Source: Deltaproteobacteria bacterium
GTDB lineage: Bacteria; Bdellovibrionota_C; UBA2361; OMII01
DNA length: 15,398 bases
NCBI GenBank assembly: GCA_023262305.1
Contig: JALRCK010000017.1
Span: 1 to 15,398 of the forward strand
Reading direction: 5' to 3'
The notes beneath the pieces were generated by a model that was not told the origin of the DNA, made no database searches, and saw nothing but the letters and a program-made list of their open reading frames with translations. The position numbers and the translations under genes were made by a program. Shown in pieces: positions 6,786 through 13,742 of the stretch (position 1 is its first letter; each line of letters opens with the position of its first letter).

Positions 6786-8258
6786 ATGACTGAAGAGCAC
6801 TCCATCAGCCTACAACCAGGCACCGTCATCGGCGGAAAGTACGAGGTCGTAAAGTGCCTCGGCTCTGGAAGTATGGGCTTGGTGTACGCGTGCCGTAACC
6901 GAGTGCTGGGGCAGATCGTTGCGGTGAAAGTTCTCTTCCCTGAGGTTGCATCGGACAAGGTTGCATCGGCACGCTTCAAGAACGAAATCCTTGCTTCCTA
7001 CGAGGTCTCTCATCCAAATGTTGTGCGCGCCTATGAGTATATCACCGAGCGCGATCTCGTTGCTTATACGATGGAGTTCGTGGGTGGAGGAGATCTTGCC
7101 TCGAAGCTTGGGGCTGAGGATCGCATGTCGATTTCTGAGATTGTACGAATGCTCGGTCAGATGGCTGCCGGATGCCAAGCGATTCATGATGCTGGCATCG
7201 TTCACCGAGATCTCAAGCCTGAAAACATCCTTCTCACCAGTGAAGGGAACGTGAAGATAGCGGATTTCGGGATCGCACGAAATCGCCATGGACCTAATCT
7301 GACCGAGCACGGGGGAGTAGTGGGCACCATCGATTATGTGGCGCCTGAGTATATGCTCAAATCTCAAGTTGATTGGCGATCCGACATCTACGCGCTCGGC
7401 ATCCTTGCATACGAGATGGTGACCGGTGAGTCCCCCTTTAGGGGAGACTGTGTGTACGCCACCATGACGAAGAGGCTTAAAACGGACCCAGAGCCGCCGA
7501 GCACCTTGCGAGCAGAGTGTCCTCAAGAGCTCGACAGGATCATTCTTAAGGCGATGCAGCGGGAGCCGGAAAAGCGCTATCAGGCTTCTATCGAGATGTT
7601 CTCCGACCTTCAGAAGTTGGCGACAGAGATCGGTGTTACAAACGTCGATGCGGGAGGGCTGGCGATGTCGACTTCGTCTGCAGCGGGAGAAGCTCGCAGG
7701 AGACCCTCGGTCGATCTTTCTCGTGAAATTCCTCCTGCTCCTCCAGTGCCGCCTCCACGAGCACCCTCCTCGACCCGTGGTCAGGGAGTAGGGCCGCAGA
7801 CACAGGAGGTCAGAGGTGGTGTCAACGTTAGTGAGGGATTGAGTCGAAGCGCTCCGACGTCTGGTCCTCGGCATCGTGAGCCAAGTTCGGATGACATCTT
7901 GGGGGATTTAGAGAATCAAGTGCGTAAAGGCTCCGGGACAGAGGTCATTGATGCCTCCATCCGTGATTACGCCGTTGACACAGATGACTGCCAAGACTCT
8001 CCGTATGCAGCGCCTGAGCCTTTGGTATCAACCCCACCTGCACCACGACCGGAGACCATCCAGTCCAGGCGCGGAGGGCTTAGTGAGGACTCTTCCAAAC
8101 GTCGCAATCGCACGCATTTTCGGCGCAACGAGGAAGAGGAGGTGTCACGAGTGGGAGAGGTGATTGCGCTCTGTTTCGCTATGGCTGTAGGTATAGGATG
8201 TGGTTTTATGTTCTTAAGGTTTTTTGCTCCGTCGTTGCTCGAAAAATGGCATTTTTAA
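6786..8258 (+). CDS. Ser/Thr protein kinase (Hanks type), tail-anchored
   Basis: 490 residues. The N-terminal kinase domain (about 19-280) is complete: Gly loop GSGSMG (26-31), Lys48 in AVKV, Glu67, catalytic HRDLKPEN (D142, K144, N147), DFG (160-162), APE (186-188), D200 of the SDIYALG motif and R264. It should be an active PknB-like kinase. Residues about 285-455 are Pro/Ser/Arg-rich and probably disordered. A membrane helix at about 457-479 is followed by an 11-residue tail, so there is no periplasmic sensor (no PASTA or other domain). It lies 9 bp after the FHA gene and 12 bp before tadZ. Likely substrates are the FHA protein and Tad components (inference). There is no close ribosome binding site: the GGAGGAGGAG run is more than 20 nt upstream, so translation may depend on coupling to the FHA gene. 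RNRT at 440-443 repeats a tetrapeptide of the FHA protein. Confidence 0.95.
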   Translation: MTEEHSISLQPGTVIGGKYEVVKCLGSGSMGLVYACRNRVLGQIVAVKVLFPEVASDKVASARFKNEILASYEVSHPNVVRAYEYITERDLVAYTMEFVGGGDLASKLGAEDRMSISEIVRMLGQMAAGCQAIHDAGIVHRDLKPENILLTSEGNVKIADFGIARNRHGPNLTEHGGVVGTIDYVAPEYMLKSQVDWRSDIYALGILAYEMVTGESPFRGDCVYATMTKRLKTDPEPPSTLRAECPQELDRIILKAMQREPEKRYQASIEMFSDLQKLATEIGVTNVDAGGLAMSTSSAAGEARRRPSVDLSREIPPAPPVPPPRAPSSTRGQGVGPQTQEVRGGVNVSEGLSRSAPTSGPRHREPSSDDILGDLENQVRKGSGTEVIDASIRDYAVDTDDCQDSPYAAPEPLVSTPPAPRPETIQSRRGGLSEDSSKRRNRTHFRRNEEEEVSRVGEVIALCFAMAVGIGCGFMFLRFFAPSLLEKWHF

Positions 8259-8270
8259 GAGATTGAAAAG

Positions 8271-9542
8271 ATGAAACTGTTGATCGTTGATAAAACAACT
8301 GAGGCCCAAGCTCGATGTGCTAAGCGGATTGAGTCCTTTAGTCGCGGGGACTTGGAGATGCTCGATCTCAAGGTGAAGCTGGTCAGCGACAAAGATTTTG
8401 CTGAGCGGGCCGCCGATGCCGATGTTGTCGTCATTGGCTCAGGAATGGGTGAGGGAGGTATCGCGCTTGCGCATCAAGCCAACGCACTCAATCCGCGCCC
8501 GCAGCTGATCATGTTCGTATCAGATGATGCTTACGGTGGAGGAGCGTTTCGGCTTGCGCACTCTGCTGGTGTTAGAAAAGTTTTCCCAGAAGGTGGAAGC
8601 CCACTCGATTTTCTCCAAGAGTTAGTGGCTATAAACACCGAGTTCCGTCGTGAGGGAAGAACTCATGAGGGTAAGGTCGTTGTGATTGCGCACGCCAAGG
8701 GAGGAGTGGGAGCAACCTCAATTGTGGCCGCACTCGCCGATGTTTGTGGTCAATACGGGAAGCGGACACTGGTGTGGGACCTCGACGTTGAAACGCGAGA
8801 CCTTAGCCGCTCGCTGAAGGTGAGCGGTGAGGAGGCCCGAGTTGTAAGCGCATGGGTAAGCGGCGATCAGGAGATCAACAGGGATACTTTACGAACAGCA
8901 GTCATCCCGATCAGTAACGATGTGGCCGTGCTGACCACACCAGATAGACTCGCTGAGTCTATGGACCTTGTGTGTCATACTGAGAGCATGTCGATAGCCT
9001 CACGAATCGCTGAGGTCGCTCGGGCTGATAACGATGTTGTAATTGTTGACACGGCTGGACGGCTTGGTCCTGCAACCGGCGCGCTGATCAGAAATGCGGA
9101 TGTTGTGCTTGTTGTTGTCGACGATTCGGTGCTCGGTGTCACTGCCGTAGATCTCTTCCTGTCGTTTGTGAAATCAGTGGTGGGGAGTTCGGAGCGAATA
9201 TGTTTCCTGGTTAATCCGTTCTCTGGCTCTACCTCGAGTGTGGAGCAGATCGCGTCCGAGCTTGAGCCTACCCATCAATTGGGGGACCGCCCGTGGAGGC
9301 TACCTCCGCTCGTCCATGACGCAAAGGCTGGTTTGTGGCCGGGGAGTGGGAAAACGCTCTACAGCCTAGGTGGAAAGCAGATAAAGCAAAATTTCGAACG
9401 AATAGCCAAAGAGTTGGGATTGTTAGGCATGGCTGACGGTGAGGAGTTGTCAGCTGAGGCTGACGCCCAGGCAGCCGAAGGCGGTGTTCCTCGCTGGTTC
9501 CAGAAGATCTTTGCCCGAAAGCAGGGTGGGGAGGTGCGGTAA
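8271..9542 (+). CDS. tadZ: TadZ/CpaE-type pilus localisation ATPase
   Basis: 423 residues. The N-terminal domain (about 1-125) has a receiver fold signature (KLLIVDK start, DVVVIGSG strand), but the acceptor Asp is replaced (Gly56/Ser57), as in atypical TadZ receivers. A MinD/ParA-like domain follows (about 134-390) with the deviant Walker A KGGVGATS at 143-150. The signature Lys143 is present, but the usual catalytic-loop Lys is Ala148, a change known in TadZ/CpaE proteins. VWDLDVETRDLS (168-179) and VIVDTAG are the switch and Walker B strands. The family marks the cell site where the Tad pilus is built. It lies 12 bp after the kinase gene, which ties the signalling genes to the pilus genes. 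A weak purine stretch (AAGAGATTGAAAAG) precedes ATG 8271. The C-terminal 30 residues are polar and variable. Confidence 0.88.
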   Translation: MKLLIVDKTTEAQARCAKRIESFSRGDLEMLDLKVKLVSDKDFAERAADADVVVIGSGMGEGGIALAHQANALNPRPQLIMFVSDDAYGGGAFRLAHSAGVRKVFPEGGSPLDFLQELVAINTEFRREGRTHEGKVVVIAHAKGGVGATSIVAALADVCGQYGKRTLVWDLDVETRDLSRSLKVSGEEARVVSAWVSGDQEINRDTLRTAVIPISNDVAVLTTPDRLAESMDLVCHTESMSIASRIAEVARADNDVVIVDTAGRLGPATGALIRNADVVLVVVDDSVLGVTAVDLFLSFVKSVVGSSERICFLVNPFSGSTSSVEQIASELEPTHQLGDRPWRLPPLVHDAKAGLWPGSGKTLYSLGGKQIKQNFERIAKELGLLGMADGEELSAEADAQAAEGGVPRWFQKIFARKQGGEVR

Positions 9543-9582
9543 CCTCGTATCCGGTGCCGGGCTCACTTGTTAAAAAAACTGC

Positions 9583-9611
9583 TTGCTGGAAGTCGTTTAG
9601 ATGTTTAGCAT
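9583..9611 (+). promoter_or_regulatory. Candidate promoter of the pilin gene
   Basis: TTGCTG (9583-9588, 3 of 6) and TAGCAT (9606-9611, 4 of 6) are 17 bp apart, which would give a leader of about 64 nt before the pilin ATG at 9682. The 139-bp gap between tadZ and flp is large for this region, which suits a separate promoter for an abundant pilin. The match is modest. An alternative pair, TTGAAT (9639-9644) and TTAATA (9662-9667), would start transcription inside the ribosome binding site and is less likely. Confidence 0.3.
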
Positions 9612-9670
9612 ATTTGGCTAGAGCTTTGTGCGCAGGCCTTGAATGCCGAACTTAGCTAGTTTTAATACAT

Positions 9671-9676
9671 GGAGAG
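9671..9676 (+). promoter_or_regulatory. Strong ribosome binding site that decides the pilin start
   Basis: GGAGAG is 5 nt before ATG 9682. It selects this ATG over the in-frame upstream ATG at 9643, which lacks a site. Confidence 0.7.
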
Positions 9677-9681
9677 AGAAA

Positions 9682-9861
9682 ATGGACATTGTTAACGAAG
9701 AGCAGGTCAAGAGCGTGACGAAGGCCGAAAAAGGTGCGTCTCTGGTGGAATATGCCCTCCTAGTAGCCCTCATCGCGATCATCGCGATCGTGGCTATCCG
9801 CACCCTCGGAAACTCAATCAGCAGTCAGTTTAGCACGTTGGCGAGCCAGATTGGCGGTTAA
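9682..9861 (+). CDS. flp: Flp/Fap-type pilin (type IVb prepilin)
   Basis: 59 residues, the usual size of an Flp major pilin. The leader (residues 1-18, MDIVNEEQ... to KG) ends in Gly18, the expected prepilin peptidase cut. The mature protein then starts ASLVEYALL, with Glu at +5 and Tyr at +6, the hallmark of Flp pilins. A long hydrophobic helix (about 21-43) follows, with a short polar tail (LGNSISSQFSTLASQIGG). The pilin is exported to the inner membrane, cut by a TadV/CpaA peptidase (not in this window) and polymerised by TadA/TadB/TadC. The start is set by the strong site at 9671-9676. A hairpin right after the gene probably limits read-through, as expected when pilin is needed in excess over the machinery. 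Confidence 0.95.
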   Translation: MDIVNEEQVKSVTKAEKGASLVEYALLVALIAIIAIVAIRTLGNSISSQFSTLASQIGG

Positions 9862-9878
9862 TTTCCTGACTGTAGAGG

Positions 9879-9909
9879 GGGAGCGCAGGGTCTTTGGCTC
9901 TGCGCTCCC
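9879..9909 (+). terminator. Strong hairpin after flp (terminator or processing/stability element)
   Basis: GGGAGCGCAG (9879-9888) pairs perfectly with CTGCGCTCCC (9900-9909): a 10-bp GC-rich stem with an 11-nt loop, 17 bp after the pilin stop. The bases after it (TCTTCACGCTT) are only partly T-rich, so it may be a leaky terminator or a 3' mRNA stabiliser. Either would give high pilin and lower machinery expression from one transcript. Confidence 0.65.
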
Positions 9910-10063
9910 TCTTCACGCTTCATGTCGGGTTTCTAGAGGTTTTAGGGTGGGTGAAGTCTGAATCATCCGCCCGCAACGACGGTAGACTTAAAGCTAGTCT
10001 CCCTCATCACTGTCCGTTATATGCCCATTAACCAGCGGCGCTACTCATCCTAAAGAGGCATAG

Positions 10064-10960
10064 ATGCCACCAGTTCGACCTTCGGGTGGATTCAGTAAGA
10101 AGAAAAGTAACGACTCGACTCGCATCGTGATCCTTGGGGGTTCCCTTGTCACGATCATCGCTGCCATCTTTGTGGTTCAATCGCTTACCCAAGAGGCGCC
10201 TGCTCCTGTGGAGGCTCCGCCCACGCCCGTTCCAGCACCTGTTGTCGAGTTAGTTGATTGTCTGGTTGCCACCGAAAAGATAGAGCCTGGAACGCTCCTT
10301 GACCCCAGCCGCTTCAAGAAAGAGACCCGCCCAGTTGTCAGCAACGAGTCGAACGTCGTGACTAGTTTCGATAAATTGCGGGGGGCGTATGCAGCTTCAT
10401 TCATCGCTGCCGGTCAACCGTTATTGATGGATTACATAACCAACAAAGCCCCCGTGAATGAGATTCAGGCCAATATCCTTGAGGGATTCAGGGCTGTGTC
10501 GGTGGCTGTTGATGATGTTTCGAACGTGGAGGGGTGGGTTCGAGCTGGAGCTAAAGTTGATGTTATGCTTGCTTCGGAGGTCGCTAACAAGCCAGTCATT
10601 ACCTTGTTAGCTCAAAACGCCAAGGTACTTTCAACTGGAAAGGTGGATCCCAGCAAAGGCAGGGGTGGCTCCGCTACCACTATCACGATTATGGTAACCG
10701 TCGATGAGGCGACCAAGATTCAGCTCGCGTCAAGTACGGGTGTTATGAGCCTTGCGCTTCGAGGCGATGAGGACACAGTTGAGTCATCCGATAACCAGAC
10801 GGTTACGTTGGAAGCCGTGTTCGGTCTCTCAACGCCTCAACCCAACGCAGGACCTCCCCGGGAGGGACGAATTAGCTTTGGGGGAAGGAACTACCTCATC
10901 ATTGGCGGGAAGCTAGTTCCTGAGGAGCAGGTAGCCGAAGACGGAAAGAAGAGGCCATAA
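10064..10960 (+). CDS. cpaB: Flp pilus assembly protein CpaB/RcpC
   Basis: 298 residues. A basic N-terminus (KKK) is followed by one membrane helix (about 20-40) and a Pro/Ala-rich linker (44-61). Next comes a SAF domain (about 64-128: LVATEKIEPGTLLDPSRF, then AGQPLL) and the RcpC/CpaB domain (about 138-235) with the typical GFRAVSVAVD and WVRAGAKVDVML strands. In known Tad systems this periplasmic protein helps the outer-membrane secretin channel. Its presence implies a Tad secretin elsewhere, because none is encoded here. AAGAGG at 10053-10058 is 5 nt before the ATG. The 202-bp gap after flp holds the hairpin at 9879-9909, and I see no strong promoter in the rest. The C-terminal 50 residues (Pro- and Gly-rich, then VPEEQ...) are not part of the core family. 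Confidence 0.88.
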   Translation: MPPVRPSGGFSKKKSNDSTRIVILGGSLVTIIAAIFVVQSLTQEAPAPVEAPPTPVPAPVVELVDCLVATEKIEPGTLLDPSRFKKETRPVVSNESNVVTSFDKLRGAYAASFIAAGQPLLMDYITNKAPVNEIQANILEGFRAVSVAVDDVSNVEGWVRAGAKVDVMLASEVANKPVITLLAQNAKVLSTGKVDPSKGRGGSATTITIMVTVDEATKIQLASSTGVMSLALRGDEDTVESSDNQTVTLEAVFGLSTPQPNAGPPREGRISFGGRNYLIIGGKLVPEEQVAEDGKKRP

Positions 10961-11189
10961 GACGCCACATCGACCCGGCGCGCTTTTAAAAAGCAAGTAA
11001 ATTAAGATTCTTACCCAGCTTCTGCAGGTGGGGACTGTTCCTATGGTGGACCTCGTCAAGGCATCGCCACGCCCATATAGCTAAATCGCTGTTCTGTTTC
11101 TACTTTTTGGCGTTTTTTTCTAATCTTCAACACCAAAACCGCCGAACTTGTGAATGGGGAAAGTTATTTCTCTCACTGGGGGACTTACC
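10961..11189 (+). other. Leader region between cpaB and cpaF
   Basis: No convincing gene. In many Tad clusters the secretin gene (rcpA/cpaC) follows cpaB, but nothing of it remains here. A short A/T palindrome (GCTTTT-A-AAAAGC, 10982-10994) and T-rich runs (11100-11125) are present, with no clear promoter or terminator. Confidence 0.5.
11178..11183 (+). promoter_or_regulatory. Ribosome binding site that decides the cpaF start
   Basis: GGGGGA is 6 nt before ATG 11190. The in-frame ATG at 11154 has no comparable site. Confidence 0.5.
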
Positions 11190-12755
11190 ATGGCTGGATC
11201 GGATAAAGACCAAAAAGACGACTTGTTGGGCATATTTTCAGCTCGTGGTACTCAGACACGTATCGGTGCTCTCAAACCTGCGACTCAACAAGCTGCCGCC
11301 GCCCCGAGCCCATCCGAGGCCGCCGCAAAAAGCAACGGTTCGCCCGCCGGTGCGAGCACTCTCCCAGCTGTACAGAAGCAGGCTGAATCAACACAAGCCG
11401 TTGTCGACAAATCTAGAGTTGCTCCACGAGCAGCAGTCAATCGTCAAGCTGAGCTCTCTCCAACCGGCTCTATCGTGATGAGAGAGGTCCGGCGAGAGCT
11501 TGGTAGCGATCTCTCGCTGCAGCAGCAGATGAACAATCCCGCGATGACAGAAAAAGTTATCGCCTCTGCCGTTGATAAGGTTTTGAAGAAACGAGGCGAG
11601 TCGATCGATGATATCGAGCGAGCCAACATCATTATCTCTCTCCAAAAAGACCTTGTGGGGTGGGGAGTGCTTCAGCCTCTTATCGACAACAAAGAGGTTA
11701 CTGACATCCATGTATACGACTACAAATCGGTGGTGCTCCAGCGTGGAAAGGTCAGTGAGCTGACCGGGCTCAGCTGGCCAAATCACCAGGCGTATGTCAC
11801 TTTCCTAGACCGGCTGCTGCTGCGACTAGGAAAATCCTTGACGACAGCGCAGCACACTGTGGACGGGTCGTTCCCAAATGGTACTCGGCTGTGTGCTGTT
11901 CACGAGAGTGTATGTGGGCAGCGTGGACCATTGTTGTGTATTCGCGTTCCGAGAATGTCGGAGGTCGCACTCGAAAACATAGTCACCTACCAAGTTGCAC
12001 CTCCTCTCATTGTTAACTATCTGGCGTGTCTGATTCGAAGCGGATTGGCGACGATGATGGTAGCTGGTGAGACCGGTACTGGAAAAACCACCCTCATCAA
12101 GTGTCTGGCGACTCAATTTGGTCCTGATGAGTCGATCGTGGCGGTGGAGGACACTCCGGAGCTCAATTTTGCGCACCCCTATTTTCGTTCCCTCGTATCG
12201 CGAGCAGCGAACGCTGAGGGTATGGGCGAGGTGACACTTCAGGAGCACATCAAAACGACGCTGCGAATGACCCCTACTCGGGTAATCCTCGGAGAGATGA
12301 GAACTCCTTTCGCCGCAGAGGCTTTCCTTGAGAGTGCACAGACGGGACATGTAGGAATGTCCACGATTCACGCTCGAAATGCGCGCGAGACATTGGTTCG
12401 ACTTGAGAGCCTCTTGGGAAGAGCCCAAAAGTCCGTAGCTATTGATATCATCCGCCAGCAGATCGCGCTTGCCGTGGACTCGGTGGTGTGGCTCATTCGA
12501 GAGAAGTCGACCGGCAAACCGCGAATCGCCGAGGTGATAGAGGTAGGACACTTCGTCGAGGGATCGATCCAGATCAGACCGATGTTCACGTTGATCAAGC
12601 AAGGACAACGACCAGTATGGCGAGTCGATTCCTGGACCAGCAATTTCGACGAACAACTCAAGGCTGATGGTATTCACCTCGGGGATTCTCCACAGGAGAT
12701 CTCCTTTGCGCCTCCTGGGCGTTCGAGTGCGCCTACTGGAGGGGGGAAGAGCTAG
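11190..12755 (+). CDS. cpaF: Tad pilus assembly ATPase CpaF/TadA
   Basis: 521 residues from ATG 11190 (533 from ATG 11154). An Ala/Pro/Ser-rich, probably disordered segment (about 30-95) is followed by the CpaF helical N-domain (KVIASAVDKVLKKRG..., then WGVLQPLIDNKEVTDIHV). The secretion-ATPase core has Walker A GETGTGKT (293-300), an acidic box VEDTPEL, Walker B RVILGEMR (364-371) and the His box TGHVGMSTIHA (386-396). It powers Flp pilin assembly as a cytoplasmic hexamer at the inner membrane. The sequence after Walker B is unusual: GEMRT, where Tad ATPases normally have GEVRG, is closer to PilT/GspE wording. Two bases separate its TAG from tadB. Family assignment is firm because tadB and tadC follow directly. 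Confidence 0.95.
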   Translation: MAGSDKDQKDDLLGIFSARGTQTRIGALKPATQQAAAAPSPSEAAAKSNGSPAGASTLPAVQKQAESTQAVVDKSRVAPRAAVNRQAELSPTGSIVMREVRRELGSDLSLQQQMNNPAMTEKVIASAVDKVLKKRGESIDDIERANIIISLQKDLVGWGVLQPLIDNKEVTDIHVYDYKSVVLQRGKVSELTGLSWPNHQAYVTFLDRLLLRLGKSLTTAQHTVDGSFPNGTRLCAVHESVCGQRGPLLCIRVPRMSEVALENIVTYQVAPPLIVNYLACLIRSGLATMMVAGETGTGKTTLIKCLATQFGPDESIVAVEDTPELNFAHPYFRSLVSRAANAEGMGEVTLQEHIKTTLRMTPTRVILGEMRTPFAAEAFLESAQTGHVGMSTIHARNARETLVRLESLLGRAQKSVAIDIIRQQIALAVDSVVWLIREKSTGKPRIAEVIEVGHFVEGSIQIRPMFTLIKQGQRPVWRVDSWTSNFDEQLKADGIHLGDSPQEISFAPPGRSSAPTGGGKS

Positions 12756-12757
12756 TC

Positions 12758-13735
12758 ATGATGTGGGCTATTGCCGCTGCCATGCTGGGATTAGGTTTCG
12801 TCGTCTACATGGCGAGGGGATACCTCGGCTTAGGAACCTCGTCAGATGTGGTGGTGCGCCAAAGCATTCGCAGCATGGTCGCAGCTCAGCGAAATGAGGG
12901 CACGGAGTATACTCGGGAGCAATACTCCTATGCCTCAGATAAGCGCGCAGACGAGGGGGCTGACGAGGCGCCTCCCTCAGCGGATAATAAGCTCACTCTG
13001 GAAAAGCGCCTCAGGTTCGCGCAGCTTTCGGACATCCCTCCGTACATATTCGCGATCGCCCAGATCGTCATTTCAGTCGCAGCGTTTCTGATCGCTCGCA
13101 TGTACTTCTTTATCGGTCTGCAGCTGATGGCGCTCAGTCTTGGTCCTTTGATCGTGAACACGTTCATCAATTTTCGCATGAACTCCCGGTTCAACAAGTT
13201 TGACAAAGACTATCCTCAGTTCCTCCTCTCCTTTGTAGGGATGCTCAAGACAGGACTTAATCCAATGCAGGCACTTGAGGCATGCGCATCGAACTTGGAT
13301 GACCGGAGTCTAGTGCGACAAGAAGTGGAGCTGATGTTGGAACGGCTTCGACTGGGGGTTACTGAGGAGCGTTCGATTGGATCTTTCGGAGAAGACGTTA
13401 ATCATCCAGAAATTGAGCTCTTTGTGCAGTCGCTTCTCCTCAGCCGACGAGTGGGTGGAAATTTGTCAGAGGTCGTCGATCGGTTAGCTCGACAGGTTCG
13501 GAAACGGCAGCACTTCCGTGCAGCAGCGGTCGCGGCAGTGGGGCTCCAGCGAGGCTCGATCCTTTTTATTCTCGGCATCCTTATGGGTTTGGAGGGGTAC
13601 CTCTACCTGATGTGGCCGGAGTGCGTGATTATCGCTTGGACCGACCCAACGGCGACGAAGGTAGCTCAAGGTGGTCTATGTGCAATCTTCTTTGGGCTAT
13701 GGTGGGTTGCACAGGTAACCAAGATCAAGGTGTGA
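12758..13735 (+). CDS. tadB: Tad inner-membrane platform protein TadB
   Basis: 325 residues. There is one N-terminal helix (about 3-20), a polar charged segment (about 29-90), a hydrophobic pair (about 93-138) and a T2SSF (GspF-like) domain at about 148-272. The domain contains FDKDYPQFLLSFVGMLKTGLNPMQALEACA and SRRVGGNLSEVVDRLARQVRKRQ, the usual signature with its Gly-rich turn. Two more helices close the protein (about 275-297 and 303-321). TadB and TadC form the membrane platform that CpaF drives to extract pilin from the membrane. The start lies 2 bp after the cpaF stop, and the GGAGGGGGG run at 12738-12746 inside cpaF provides the ribosome site, so the genes are translationally coupled. 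A second ATG at 12761 is equally good. Confidence 0.92.
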   Translation: MMWAIAAAMLGLGFVVYMARGYLGLGTSSDVVVRQSIRSMVAAQRNEGTEYTREQYSYASDKRADEGADEAPPSADNKLTLEKRLRFAQLSDIPPYIFAIAQIVISVAAFLIARMYFFIGLQLMALSLGPLIVNTFINFRMNSRFNKFDKDYPQFLLSFVGMLKTGLNPMQALEACASNLDDRSLVRQEVELMLERLRLGVTEERSIGSFGEDVNHPEIELFVQSLLLSRRVGGNLSEVVDRLARQVRKRQHFRAAAVAAVGLQRGSILFILGILMGLEGYLYLMWPECVIIAWTDPTATKVAQGGLCAIFFGLWWVAQVTKIKV

Positions 13736-13742
13736 GGGGACC

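Noticed and set aside
6810..7874. A 354-codon open frame on the minus strand inside the kinase gene
   Set aside because: It lies wholly opposite a kinase with complete catalytic motifs, has no ribosome site or family signature, and reads as Arg/His/Ser-rich shadow sequence.
9613..9635. Sigma54-type promoter (TTGGC...TTTGTGC) upstream of flp
   Set aside because: The GG and GC elements are not at the required 10-base spacing, so the match fails at the invariant bases.
9643..9681. Longer Flp pilin starting at ATG 9643
   Set aside because: No ribosome site there, and it would give an unusually long leader, whereas ATG 9682 has GGAGAG 5 nt ahead and a normal leader.
10982..10994. GCTTTT-A-AAAAGC palindrome after cpaB as terminator or operator
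   Set aside because: Short, A/T-rich and with a one-base centre; expected by chance and too weak to form a stable hairpin.
11826..12677. A 283-codon open frame on the minus strand inside cpaF
   Set aside because: Cpaf motifs on the plus strand are intact and the minus translation is low-complexity shadow with no recognisable domain.
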